Positions 7,107-16,105 of a stretch of DNA of 37,158 nucleotides are shown here, in pieces. The notes below the pieces were generated by a model. The model saw only the letters and a program-made list of their open reading frames with translations. It was not told where the DNA came from and ran no database searches. The position numbers were made by a program, and so were the translations under genes. Location of the stretch: assembly GCA_903926565.1 (NCBI GenBank), contig CAIYJU010000200.1:1-37158 (forward strand). Reading direction: 5' to 3'. Position 1 is the stretch's first letter. Every line of letters starts with the position of its first letter. Source of the stretch: an uncultured Bacteroidales bacterium (GTDB lineage Bacteria; Bacteroidota; Bacteroidia; Bacteroidales; FEN-979).

Positions 7107-7958
7107 TCAGTCAACTACAATAACAAGGTATTTTGAATTTGACCAGAATGATTTGTAATCGAGGATTTGCAGGGCCTGGATGATTTTTTTATCGCCGGTG
7201 AATTTGTATGCTGTTGCCGAATGGCTTGAAAGAATTTTAGCTTTCTTGCTAAGGATAGGGATCTCTGTAACTTTACGAACATCAATTTTCGTAAATAATG
7301 ATTTATTGAAATCAGCAAGAACTTCACCACTCTTGATCACCCCGTTTTTCTTTAACTCTTTGCTGTTACCAATTACATAGTAAGCGGTATTCAAAGCTTC
7401 ATCCTGGGCGGCAATAGTTTGTGACTGGTTGCTGATCTGGGAACCTTGTTCTTTAACTGTGCGGGATAAAGTGTCAATTTTAAGGTTAGCCATTTCAAAT
7501 GATGCATTGAGTTTTGCAAGTTTAGCGCGCAAATCTTCAATTTGTGCAGATTTGTCAGCCAGGTCCTTGTTAAGCCGTTCAACCATTTTGTTGAGTTCCG
7601 TCACCTTCATGTTAGAGTTTTTCAACCTTTTTGAAAGTGAGTTGATGGTCTCTTTGTTTTTCAACATCAAACTATAAATGGATTCAATGTCATTCTTGAT
7701 CTGATCCTTTGCTGAAATTTGCAGTTCGCCACCACGGTCAGTGGTAAGATTGATGATATTTTCTTTTTGTTTGATCGTGTCTAAGGCACCCTGAATTTCG
7801 TTGATTGAACGGATAAATTCATTGATTGCTTCATCTTTTTGCATGGTTTGACTCACCAGGCTGTCAGTTTTTGATTGTAATTCCTCGGCCTTTTTCTCCG
7901 CGGCACGACCACAGGCAAAAAAAACAGGAATTAATAACAAAATCACATAATTTTTCAT
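7107..7958 (-). CDS. Coiled-coil envelope lipoprotein
   Basis: A 283-residue predicted lipoprotein (lipobox FFAC, Cys16). Residues about 20-195 are a long heptad-rich, Lys/Glu/Ser-rich coiled coil. The C-terminal roughly 85 residues (from about TAYYVIGNSKEL) form a small globular domain ending in KYLVIVVD. Similar Bacteroidota proteins are sometimes labelled Cbp1-type adhesins, but I cannot support binding to any ligand. A single-gene unit is likely, because a strong terminator follows and no gene on the same strand lies close upstream. Expected location is the periplasm or an outer-membrane anchor. Confidence 0.78.
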   Translation of the reverse strand: MKNYVILLLIPVFFACGRAAEKKAEELQSKTDSLVSQTMQKDEAINEFIRSINEIQGALDTIKQKENIINLTTDRGGELQISAKDQIKNDIESIYSLMLKNKETINSLSKRLKNSNMKVTELNKMVERLNKDLADKSAQIEDLRAKLAKLNASFEMANLKIDTLSRTVKEQGSQISNQSQTIAAQDEALNTAYYVIGNSKELKKNGVIKSGEVLADFNKSLFTKIDVRKVTEIPILSKKAKILSSHSATAYKFTGDKKIIQALQILDYKSFWSNSKYLVIVVD

Positions 7959-8179
7959 GATGTTCTTAATTTAGAGTTTGATTGAAGAGTAAATACAACG
8001 TTGACTATGTTCATCAACAATCGAATGAAATGATAGAATTATTATTGCAATGTTACGGACCTTTGTATGACGAATCGTTATATAAATTTAGAGATAAGTT
8101 ACATTATTCACACATTCAAAATACTTTCTTAAACAGGCCTCCCAATTTGAGTGCAAAAGTAGAAAAAAAATGATTTGAA

Positions 8180-8971
8180 TTATTCGTTATCAAAAAGTTT
8201 ATACCCGTTCCAGTATCCAACGGTGTTCAGTCCATTGTTAGAGACGAAGACAAGTCCGTTTGCATAAGAAAGTGAAAATCCCCAGTTGCCATAACTGATC
8301 GGAACGGTTGTTATTAGATTTCCATCTTTATCATAAACATAAATTACTTTCTTTTTCGGATGCGCGTCCCAGGTGTAAATGTAGTTCGTACTGACAGCCA
8401 GGGCACCTGAGCCATACTTACCCGTATTCAAATCATCTTTATTGTCTTCACCATATGAGAAACCTGAAAGGGTTTTGATTACTTTGCCATCTTTGAAATT
8501 ATACATGGTAATTGTACCCTTATCCATAACGTAAAGCACTTTACCGTTTGGATCCAGCGCCGGGCTGGCTTTAGGGTTTTTATAAAGGCTGCCTGCATTT
8601 TTAAAACACTCTTCAACTATTCCTGTCTCAAGATCAAGAATTTTGTAGATTTTCATATCAAAGGTGGCAATATAGAGGTGCTTGTCCTTTTTGTTGTACA
8701 TGATACTCCGCATGTTAAACGATTTAAAAGGATAGCTTTTAATCAGATCACCCGTTAGTATGCCGTATTTGTTTATTTTATGAACAGTTTTTTCCTGTTT
8801 TGAACTTAATCCGCCCGTACAGGTATAATAGTAATCGTTGTCGGCGGTGATGTGAGAAATGTTGGCAGGCAACGGGTCATCAATAAGGGTAACCACAGGC
8901 CTGATGACCTGGGAATAGAGACCTATGCAGAGTATCAATGAGAATATCGATGTAAAAGAAAGAAATTTCAT
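8180..8971 (-). CDS. Secreted beta-propeller-like protein
   Basis: A protein of about 263 residues when started at the ATG at 8971, which places a clean signal peptide (MKFLSFTSIFSLILCIGLYSQ) at the N-terminus. An upstream start at 9004 would add 11 residues before it and is less likely. The mature part contains repeated units of beta strands with turns such as PNGKVLYVMDKG, KKKVIYVYDKDGNLI and NGLVFVSNNG, typical of YncE- or WD40-like propeller blades. No catalytic motif is visible. It is a single gene pointing away from the T6SS plus operon, so the 190 bp at 8972-9161 hold promoters for both directions. Function unknown. Confidence 0.72.
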   Translation of the reverse strand: MKFLSFTSIFSLILCIGLYSQVIRPVVTLIDDPLPANISHITADNDYYYTCTGGLSSKQEKTVHKINKYGILTGDLIKSYPFKSFNMRSIMYNKKDKHLYIATFDMKIYKILDLETGIVEECFKNAGSLYKNPKASPALDPNGKVLYVMDKGTITMYNFKDGKVIKTLSGFSYGEDNKDDLNTGKYGSGALAVSTNYIYTWDAHPKKKVIYVYDKDGNLITTVPISYGNWGFSLSYANGLVFVSNNGLNTVGYWNGYKLFDNE

Positions 8972-9107
8972 GACTAAAAGAGTTTTCCAGTTGGTTTGTA
9001 GCAAATTTATAGAAATATTTGCAGAAAGCCTATAATTCCCATTAATATTTCAAGATGCAACCATTATTGAAAATGGTGTTTTTTGAACCGGGAGCATTCG
9101 GTTTAGA

Positions 9108-9139
9108 TTTACATATTCATATATTTATTACTATCTTTG
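9108..9139 (+). promoter_or_regulatory. Candidate promoter of the plus-strand T6SS operon
   Basis: TATCTTTG (9132-9139) matches the Bacteroidota -7 consensus TAnnTTTG. TTTA at 9108-9111 lies 20 bases upstream, at the position of the -33 TTTG with one mismatch. The tssG ATG follows 22 bases after the -7 box. Confidence 0.5.
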
Positions 9140-9161
9140 TCCTGAATAAGAACCTTTGTTA

Positions 9162-10109
9162 ATGAAGGAATTAGCAGATATAGCCTCATCGGTCAACCAT
9201 CTTGTAAATGACATCAGGGCAGAAGTAATCGCTGCAGATCTGATAGAAAACGGTTTGAACCCGGCAGAAGTTATCATCATCCCTGATGGATCTTTCAGAC
9301 GCAAATATTCGACGGATATCGTTAAGGCAGAAGTTATCAGCTCAAACAACGGGCAGGAAATTCTTGGCATCCATGTTTCCAGGGACGGGCTGTATGACAC
9401 GCTTCCTGAAGCTGTTTTTCATGATCAGTCCAATAAACCACTCACATCAGGTCATGAGATGGCCAGATTTTCAAAAATGCAGAAGAAAGAAGAAAAGGAT
9501 GCCCGTCTTTTTCTTCTGCCATTTGAAAACGAGATATTTTACCATCGGATTCAGCTCGAAATGGAAGAGCGTAAAATCCTTCATCGTTTCAGTGAAAATT
9601 TATTTGACGATGTGTATCCTCAATTCTGGAAGCTGGACCGGACCTTGCCAAAGAAACTGGTGTCCAGGATGGTTCTGATTCTTCATTTGGCAACCAGAAT
9701 TGCGGGAAGATTGGATTTGACAGCAAAATGCCTTGCGACTATTCTTGATGAAAAAGTGGCAATTAATGTAACCACGGGAAAAAACCGGCAGGAAATTCCG
9801 GAAATGAATTCCATTAAAGATGCACGAGGCCTGGGATCATGTGCCTTGGGCCATGACCTGATTTGCGGAGAATATGTTGCAGATTCAGAAAAGGTAATGG
9901 AGTTTGTCATCGGTCCTCTTGAGAACTCTGCAGTTGAAGATTATCTTGAAAATGGTCCGTATACCAGGTTCCTTTCCTGTTTTTACAGTTACTTTATACC
10001 CTTGGAGGTGGACGCAGTGACTTCCATTCAGGTAAGCAAGGATCAACAGCAGTTTACCCTGAATGATTTGGCATCAAACGTAATTCTTGGGTTTAATGCC
10101 CGGATATAA
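9162..10109 (+). CDS. tssG: T6SS baseplate subunit TssG
   Basis: A 315-residue soluble protein when started at ATG 9162 (a TTG two codons earlier is less likely). The segment HVSRDGLYDTLPEAVFHD (71-88) corresponds to the family's G-L-x-x-x-L-P segment. It is followed by a region with LLPFENEIFYHRI that matches the usual aromatic-rich second part. TssG is a baseplate wedge protein that binds TssF and TssE. The gene opens a tight plus-strand operon with tssN, tssK, tssO, tssE and tssF, so the call leans on both sequence and context. Bacteroidota TssG proteins are divergent from proteobacterial ones, which limits certainty. Confidence 0.75.
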   Translation: MKELADIASSVNHLVNDIRAEVIAADLIENGLNPAEVIIIPDGSFRRKYSTDIVKAEVISSNNGQEILGIHVSRDGLYDTLPEAVFHDQSNKPLTSGHEMARFSKMQKKEEKDARLFLLPFENEIFYHRIQLEMEERKILHRFSENLFDDVYPQFWKLDRTLPKKLVSRMVLILHLATRIAGRLDLTAKCLATILDEKVAINVTTGKNRQEIPEMNSIKDARGLGSCALGHDLICGEYVADSEKVMEFVIGPLENSAVEDYLENGPYTRFLSCFYSYFIPLEVDAVTSIQVSKDQQQFTLNDLASNVILGFNARI

Positions 10110-10155
10110 TTCCACGGATTAAGCCAAAGACTTAAAAAAATAAAAACCGAATTCT

Positions 10156-11004
10156 ATGAAAGTAGTTGGATTAGTTATCATTCTCATACTTTTTGCCATT
10201 GTCGTCACGCTGCTGTCATTGGTCGTTTCTCAGGTTAAGGAGGCGAAAAATTTTAAGAAAACAACCATCATTTATTTGTTCCTTACAGGACTGTGTGCAG
10301 GGTTCTCATCACTTTTCGGGTTTATTGGCATAAAGGAGAATCTTATAGCCATATTCATCCTGATGCAAGCCTGGATGTTATTTATCGGGATTTTACATGT
10401 TTACCTGATATACAGGCTGGTACCATGGACGGCGAAAAAGAAGTTCGTATGGGAATTCTTTTTCACAGTTTCGGTGGCGGTTCTTGGCGCTGTGTTTTTT
10501 CTGCTTGTATTCGCCTTTCTACTTAAGGAACAAGATCTGCAATACATTCTGCTGGCTGCCTTCCCCTGGTTTTTTGTGCCGTTTTTTTTCAGTCAGGCCT
10601 TTTATCGTTACCTGGCGATTCCTTCCCGGCTGTTCAGAAAATGGTATTATCCTGTTCGGAAGGACATCCCCGATCCGCTCGACAGTGAACTGGTTTCATT
10701 GCTGGTGGTAAGTTTTGTATTTCATAAAAAAATGAATGACCCGGAGATAACCACTTTCAGGGCCAAAGCCCCGGCGCACATGGTGTTTGGACGACTTTTT
10801 TATTATTTCCTGAATGACTATAATGAACGTCACAGGGAGGGCCCCATTGAGTACATTGATCCGGATGACCATCCTCATGGATGGGTCTTTCACCACAAGG
10901 CCAATTGGCTGGGTATGAAGCGGTATATCGATCCTGATCAGATTATTACTGATAATTATATCAAAGAAAACAGTGTTATTATTTGTCAGCGCGTTAAAGA
11001 TTGA
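10156..11004 (+). CDS. tssN: T6SS-iii membrane protein TssN
   Basis: A 282-residue protein with five predicted transmembrane segments in its first 150 residues (about 1-24, 36-58, 63-86, 98-123 and 128-150). A soluble C-terminal domain with HHKANWLGMKRYIDPDQ near its end follows. This layout fits TssN, a membrane protein known only from Bacteroidota T6SS-iii, where TssN to TssR are thought to replace the TssJLM membrane complex. It lies 46 bases after tssG and its stop is 5 bases before the tssK ATG. The stretch downstream of the membrane part is probably cytoplasmic and may contact the baseplate. Confidence 0.8.
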   Translation: MKVVGLVIILILFAIVVTLLSLVVSQVKEAKNFKKTTIIYLFLTGLCAGFSSLFGFIGIKENLIAIFILMQAWMLFIGILHVYLIYRLVPWTAKKKFVWEFFFTVSVAVLGAVFFLLVFAFLLKEQDLQYILLAAFPWFFVPFFFSQAFYRYLAIPSRLFRKWYYPVRKDIPDPLDSELVSLLVVSFVFHKKMNDPEITTFRAKAPAHMVFGRLFYYFLNDYNERHREGPIEYIDPDDHPHGWVFHHKANWLGMKRYIDPDQIITDNYIKENSVIICQRVKD

Positions 11005-11009
11005 TCATT

Positions 11010-12152
11010 ATGAATGAACCTCTGAAATATCATCATGTCAATTGGGTGGATGGCATGAAAATAAATAAAAACCACTTCATCGGCATCGAAAATGCCGGGA
11101 TGGACAGGATCAAAGACGCCATTGCCTGCGGATTGAATGCCAATAATTACGGACTGCTTCCATCCTGGAGTGAAGCTGGGAACCCATTGAAGATTGTCAT
11201 AACTACCGACAACCAGAAAACCCTGCGGGTGAAAATATTTGAATGCCGGGCAGTCACTCCCGGAGGCGCCAGGATAGAGATTGTTGAAGGAGGTTCAGCC
11301 ATTCAGGATTTTGCCGTGCCATTTCCCGAAAGCACATTTGACATGCCTGGCAATGCTGAGGAAAGCATTGTTTATGTTGCACTCATAGTTGACCCTTTTT
11401 CGAGGGTTGCGTTTGGCAATGCAGATCCGTCCGAGGAACCCCCACGGTATCCGTATGTAACCCCGGCATACCATGTGCGGATCATCCCGGAGGAACAAAT
11501 GACCAGAAAAGAGATGGGGCCCTGCTTCCTCCTGATCGGCAAGATCAGGATTACAGATCAGAAACCCGAACTCATCAAAGAGTATATTCCTCCATGTACC
11601 TCCGTGCAAAGTTATAATGCGCTGATGAGGGTTCATGCAGATTTTGATAAATTCCTTGGACAACTGGAAATCGATCTGCTCAGGATCCTGAACAAAATCA
11701 ACGACAAGGACCAGAGCAACATGCTGGCAAAGGTGGTGGCACATCTTTCAGAAAACATGCTCTATTTTTTGAGTACAGGCATCCTTGAATTCAGATGGAA
11801 AATTGTTGATCAGCCTCCCTTATTCATGTTTGAGTTTATAGCACGACTGGCCCGGTTGATAAAAAACACAATCGACTCAAATTCAGGAGAGGCTAAAGAA
11901 GAGCTGTTGAATTATTTTACCGATTGGTGCAACCTGAAGCAGGGTGATTTTGATAAAGCCCTCCTGAATACCATCAACTTTCAGTATGAACATCTGAATT
12001 CCTACAGTACAGTATTGCTGATGACTAAGTTTACAGAGGTTATTTCCACCCTTTTTAACAAACTCAGCATCCTGGAATACATTGGTAAAAAGAAAGATAC
12101 GAATATTTTTGTCAAGGAACAAACCGGAAAGAAGAGCTTTTTGGCTGATTAA
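11010..12152 (+). CDS. tssK: T6SS baseplate subunit TssK
   Basis: A 380-residue protein from ATG 11010 (a TTG three codons upstream would overlap tssN and is less likely). The N-terminus carries the TssK signature W-x-D-G-M-x-I-x-x-x-H-F (NWVDGMKINKNHFIG), followed by beta-rich sequence and a helical C-terminal half (about residues 210-370). TssK is the trimeric adaptor joining baseplate to membrane complex. Its neighbours tssN and tssO are the membrane proteins it would be expected to touch. The length is shorter than the roughly 440-450 residues of proteobacterial TssK, as usual in Bacteroidota. Confidence 0.85.
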   Translation: MNEPLKYHHVNWVDGMKINKNHFIGIENAGMDRIKDAIACGLNANNYGLLPSWSEAGNPLKIVITTDNQKTLRVKIFECRAVTPGGARIEIVEGGSAIQDFAVPFPESTFDMPGNAEESIVYVALIVDPFSRVAFGNADPSEEPPRYPYVTPAYHVRIIPEEQMTRKEMGPCFLLIGKIRITDQKPELIKEYIPPCTSVQSYNALMRVHADFDKFLGQLEIDLLRILNKINDKDQSNMLAKVVAHLSENMLYFLSTGILEFRWKIVDQPPLFMFEFIARLARLIKNTIDSNSGEAKEELLNYFTDWCNLKQGDFDKALLNTINFQYEHLNSYSTVLLMTKFTEVISTLFNKLSILEYIGKKKDTNIFVKEQTGKKSFLAD

Positions 12153-12183
12153 TCATGGACCGTTAAAATAAACCGAATAACGT

Positions 12184-12666
12184 ATGGAACCTTTGAATAA
12201 AAAAGAGAGATCAGGCTTTATCTTCAAATTTTCGGCTGCCTTTATTGTCGGGATCCTGATTATCATGATCCCATTCTATTTTTTAATACAGTTGCCGAAA
12301 TATGAACATTCAAATTTGTCGAAGAATTTAACCGAGTTGGAGAAACAAATATACTATCAGCGGGATACGCTGGCGATTCAGATCGATTCATTAAAAAGAA
12401 TGGTGAATAAACTCGATCTTCCAAATCCGCAGGTGGGGTTGATCGATGGGGAGATCGGACAATACATCAGCAAAATCCAGTTGAATTTCATCAATGATAC
12501 CAGTTGGACAGGAAGGATGTATAAAAACATTGTCAAATCTTACATTGACCTGGAAAATGCCAAGATGAGCAGGCTTAAACTGGAAAATGATTTGAAGGAG
12601 TGTAAGAATGATCTGGAAAAGGCTGAAAAAGCAGCCGCCAAGCAAGTTGACCCGATGGGTGGATGA
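12184..12666 (+). CDS. tssO: T6SS-iii membrane protein TssO
   Basis: A 160-residue protein with one transmembrane segment near the N-terminus (about residues 16-36), a periplasmic part and a coiled-coil C-terminus (about 118-155, ending in a Lys/Glu-rich stretch). Single-pass proteins of this size and layout, placed next to tssK and tssE, are TssO of Bacteroidota T6SS-iii. The family assignment rests on topology and context more than on motifs. It starts 31 bases after tssK and ends 12 bases before tssE. Confidence 0.72.
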   Translation: MEPLNKKERSGFIFKFSAAFIVGILIIMIPFYFLIQLPKYEHSNLSKNLTELEKQIYYQRDTLAIQIDSLKRMVNKLDLPNPQVGLIDGEIGQYISKIQLNFINDTSWTGRMYKNIVKSYIDLENAKMSRLKLENDLKECKNDLEKAEKAAAKQVDPMGG

Positions 12667-12678
12667 TAAAGCAAAAAA

Positions 12679-13107
12679 ATGGCCTCTGAATATTTTAACT
12701 TTCCTTTGAAAACAGCTGATTTGATCCAGAAGAGAGATCTCCCCAGAATCTCGTTGGAGGATTCTGTTTCACGGATGATCCATTTGATGATAATTACCCA
12801 TTTTGGCGAATACAAACCAGATGCATCACTGGGTTGTGAAATCTGGGATTTTGATTTCGACAACATCACCAATTACCAACTTTTTAAAGAGCAGGTTACA
12901 GCGTCGCTAAAACAGACTATTCAGAAATTTGAACCCAGGCTTTCGCAGGTAAGAATTGATATTCAGATCCAGCAGGTCGATATCAGGATTGAAAACCGTC
13001 GAACCAAAAGCCAGATTACCTTGAAAGTAGATGGTGTTTTGATAAAAACCAATGAGCAATATTCGTATACCGAGAATTTTTTCATCGGTCCCCTGTCATA
13101 TTATTGA
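12679..13107 (+). CDS. tssE: T6SS baseplate subunit TssE (gp25-like)
   Basis: A 142-residue protein of the gpW/gp25 family. Visible features are the N-terminal F-P-L-K segment, SVSRMIHLMIITHFGEYKPD with the conserved small helical core, and FEPRLSQVRIDI, the family's E-P-R-(L/I) motif. TssE links TssF/TssG wedges to the sheath in the baseplate. The gene sits between tssO (12-base gap) and tssF (64-base gap, including a G-rich stretch at 13137-13153). Confidence 0.88.
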   Translation: MASEYFNFPLKTADLIQKRDLPRISLEDSVSRMIHLMIITHFGEYKPDASLGCEIWDFDFDNITNYQLFKEQVTASLKQTIQKFEPRLSQVRIDIQIQQVDIRIENRRTKSQITLKVDGVLIKTNEQYSYTENFFIGPLSYY

Positions 13108-13171
13108 ATAACCTGCCCACGATCCATCCGCAAAAAGGGAGGGGAGGGGGAGGGATACGCAAACTGGTATC

Positions 13172-15016
13172 ATGAAAGAGAGCAAGGAGAAGATCAAAAG
13201 CAGGATGTTGAAAAACGCTTCACGCACATGGGGTTTTCATGATACGGAGGCAGAAGGTTCATTTGATCCGTTGGTAGGCATGCTGATGGGGGCCCTGGCG
13301 TTTGAACTTGAGCAGATTTCGGGTGAAATCCATGGATCTGAATCCAGGATCGTGGAAAAGCTTGTCAGCCTTTTGACACCGGGCCCCATGGTTGAAGCAA
13401 TGCCTGCACACGGTATCATATGCGCACAACCCAATCAGCCTTCTATAGAGATCAATCCATTATATCAGTTCTATCTCTCCCGGAAAGTAAAGAATCCAGA
13501 AAATCCCGCAAAAATGACTGATCAGCAGTTTTTTTTCACCCCTGCGGGAAATTATAATGTATTTAGCGGTCAGATAAGATATATTGCCACGGGAAAAACC
13601 TTGTACGAGGTTGATAAGGAAGGATTCAAAGAAGCGATTGCCGAAAACCGCTTGTCGTTTGCTCGCGAACAAAACACAATCTGGATCGGCATGACGATTG
13701 ATCCCGGCCTTGAATCTGTTCATGGGCTCAGCTTTTTTTTCGACATGCGAAACGAATTGCATAAGGAATCATTTTACCAGTACCTTGCAAGGGCAAAGGG
13801 ATTTTTCAATGACATCCCGGTACAAATGAAAAGCGGGGTTAACGATGAATGGCAGATATTTCACGATGGTTCTGATTCCGTAATTCCTTTGGAACATGAC
13901 GCGTCTTCAACTTTATGCAAACATGTTAACAGGTTTTACCGTGACAAATTTCTCACAATAGAGGATGATCGGCCCGCATCCGGGTTTATCATCAAAGATA
14001 AATATCCTCCGTCATTACAAGCCGAATTTGATGAAGAGGCAATGAAATCAATCAACCAAGGTTATTCCTGGGTCAGGATTGAATTTCAGCAGCCCCTGCC
14101 TAATGATATGATTGAGAATATATTCTGTTCGATCAACTGTTTTCCAGTGATAAACAGGAAATTAAATGAATTTACCTATTCCACGAAAGAGGTTGTCAAC
14201 GTTATCCCTTTAAAAACCGACAGTTCCTTTTTTGACATGCAATCGGTTTCAAATTCAAAGGGTTTAACTTATTCTGGTAAATCATTCTCCGGTATCAGGG
14301 AAATAGAAACAGGTTCCTATATCCTCCGGCAGGGCATCGGAAGGTTCGATTCACGGAATGCCACGGAAATCTTAAATTACATGATTGAACTTCTCAGGGA
14401 TGAAAGTGCCGCCTTTACTGTGCTTGGAGCTGATATGGTTGCCGCCAATCTGCGGGAAATGAACCAGATCATTTCACGTCTTGAGCAACGGTTGGCAGAT
14501 GTCAGCAGCATCAGGGAGAACATTAAGTATATCATGTTAAAGCCAATCCCCAATGATGACAGCGTTTTTGTGAAATTCTGGTCAACCAATGGTATCCAGG
14601 GGAATCACCTGAAAATGGGAACGCCGCTTACCGTTTACAAAGGCAGTGACCTGAAGACTGATTCCATCCGGTTTCTCTCCAATACCGTCGGCGGACGAGG
14701 GAGAATGGATACGGAGGAGCGGCTGAACGCTTACCGTGTCGCCCTGCTTTCAAAAGACAGGATCGTAACGGCCGAGGATATCATAGCACTCTGTCATGCC
14801 CATTTTGGCAAGGCATTGGATAAGGTCGAAGTGAAAAAAGGGATCATGGCAGATGTCACCAACACCAGTGGTTTTGTACGGACGATCGATGTTGAATTGA
14901 CCTTGTCGAAAACCCGGAACCTGTTTTCAGATGAGGAATTGGGGTTTTTGAAAACAGATCTCCAGGTAAAACTCAGGGAGCGATCGATCAATGTTGTTCC
15001 TTACAGGATTTTTTAG
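13172..15016 (+). CDS. tssF: T6SS baseplate subunit TssF
   Basis: A 614-residue protein. The N-terminus shows the TssF/VasA pattern: SFDPLVGMLMGALAFELEQI, then VEKLVSLLTPGPM. The C-terminus ends in a gpJ-like domain (about 520-614) with ERLNAYRVALLSKDRIVTAEDI. TssF forms the large wedge subunit of the baseplate with TssG. It is the last gene of the plus operon and its stop lies 35 bases from the stop of the convergent minus-strand operon. No hairpin terminator was seen in that gap. Confidence 0.88.
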   Translation: MKESKEKIKSRMLKNASRTWGFHDTEAEGSFDPLVGMLMGALAFELEQISGEIHGSESRIVEKLVSLLTPGPMVEAMPAHGIICAQPNQPSIEINPLYQFYLSRKVKNPENPAKMTDQQFFFTPAGNYNVFSGQIRYIATGKTLYEVDKEGFKEAIAENRLSFAREQNTIWIGMTIDPGLESVHGLSFFFDMRNELHKESFYQYLARAKGFFNDIPVQMKSGVNDEWQIFHDGSDSVIPLEHDASSTLCKHVNRFYRDKFLTIEDDRPASGFIIKDKYPPSLQAEFDEEAMKSINQGYSWVRIEFQQPLPNDMIENIFCSINCFPVINRKLNEFTYSTKEVVNVIPLKTDSSFFDMQSVSNSKGLTYSGKSFSGIREIETGSYILRQGIGRFDSRNATEILNYMIELLRDESAAFTVLGADMVAANLREMNQIISRLEQRLADVSSIRENIKYIMLKPIPNDDSVFVKFWSTNGIQGNHLKMGTPLTVYKGSDLKTDSIRFLSNTVGGRGRMDTEERLNAYRVALLSKDRIVTAEDIIALCHAHFGKALDKVEVKKGIMADVTNTSGFVRTIDVELTLSKTRNLFSDEELGFLKTDLQVKLRERSINVVPYRIF

Positions 15017-15051
15017 GAATTTTCAATAGGAAATCTGCCTGGATTTGCTCA

Positions 15052-16011
15052 TTAGGTCCAATTGACAATCGCCCCAAGAAATGCATTAAATTCAGGACCT
15101 GGTAATCCAAACTGCAACCCGGTAACTCCTGCACGGAGATTTGGAAATAAATTTGGAATCCCCCCTAAATTCAATAAAGTACCGCTCCAGCCTGTAAGCA
15201 TGGGCGTATTAGCGCCAAGGGATATTAAATTGACAGCCATTGGCACAAAAGAAGCTGCATTTGGATAGGGGTCTGGTCCCATCCATAATGAAGTAGGCAT
15301 TCTGATAAGCTGTGAATTGAAACTTTTACTCTCACTAAATGACGTATCCCAGCCAGCTGGTAAAACACTAAAAGAAATTCCAGCGCCCGCGAGCTGAAAG
15401 CAGTATTGTATTCCTGGTTGAGTATCATGCTCCATATATAAATTCATGATGATTCCACCGGCGTGGCCTAACGAGATTGAAAGGCTGCCAGAACTGACAA
15501 TTTTCCATCCCACATACCAATTCCCTCTTGACCAGGAAGTTGACGTTTTTGGAAAGGAAATTCCGTGCCCACTTTGGTTCAATTGCTCAGGAGTCAATAC
15601 AAAATTGGGCGAAGGCTGAGTTGGTGCTGATTTAATGTTCAGCAAGTCCTGAACTTGCATACTTGGTCCTGTCAGGTTCGGTAAACCTTTTGGCAGACCA
15701 TCACGTGCATTGAGTCTTGTTATGAGTGATCTCATTGTATTGCCACGCTGTCTAATATGCCCATCCTCCATTAAGATGAAATTCTTATGCTGATACCATC
15801 TGATTGTAGAAATCGTATCAAAACCACAGTGACCATTAACAAGGATATCTACCTGGGGTCCTCCGTCGTATTCCGAAAATCGATTGAGAAGAGACTGGAC
15901 GAGGATGACATCCTGAGGGTTATTCATTTCGTTCTCACCCACACCGCCATTCATGGTCAGTTGCACTGGTCTGGAAGGTATTTCATTAAATACTAATGGG
16001 AAACTTGCCAT
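15052..16011 (-). CDS. Putative T6SS cargo with peptidoglycan-binding-like domain
   Basis: A 319-residue protein with no signal peptide. Residues about 20-95 fit a PG_binding_1-like domain: GVGENEMNNPQDVILVQSLL, then VDILVNGHCGFDTISTIRWY. In that family this is the repeat that folds on D/N-V-x-x-V-Q-x-x-L and G-x-x-G-x-x-T-x-x-A/I-I-x-x-(Y/W)-Q. After a Pro-rich linker (about 120-150) comes an unfamiliar 160-residue Gly-, Ser- and aromatic-rich C-terminal domain (SWSRGNWYVGWKIVSSGSLS). It lies at the end of the minus T6SS operon, after VgrG, PAAR and an orphan gene, which is the classic position for effectors. Effector function is inference; no known toxin motif is visible. Confidence 0.7.
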   Translation of the reverse strand: MASFPLVFNEIPSRPVQLTMNGGVGENEMNNPQDVILVQSLLNRFSEYDGGPQVDILVNGHCGFDTISTIRWYQHKNFILMEDGHIRQRGNTMRSLITRLNARDGLPKGLPNLTGPSMQVQDLLNIKSAPTQPSPNFVLTPEQLNQSGHGISFPKTSTSWSRGNWYVGWKIVSSGSLSISLGHAGGIIMNLYMEHDTQPGIQYCFQLAGAGISFSVLPAGWDTSFSESKSFNSQLIRMPTSLWMGPDPYPNAASFVPMAVNLISLGANTPMLTGWSGTLLNLGGIPNLFPNLRAGVTGLQFGLPGPEFNAFLGAIVNWT

Positions 16012-16105
16012 AATAGGTTGTTTTTTGTCACTTTAATGTACATAATTCTAATACTTCAAATTCTTTTTTCCCCTGATAGAAAACAATGTTTAGTTTGCCA
16101 GACTA

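Noticed and set aside
7982..8173. 63-codon plus-strand frame in the gap between two minus-strand genes
   Set aside because: It needs a TTG start, has no motif and lies where the promoter of the lipoprotein gene should be. It cannot be excluded completely.
8972..9161. Search for a tRNA or small RNA between the propeller-like gene and the T6SS operon
   Set aside because: No cloverleaf or strong stem is visible; only the promoter candidate could be supported.
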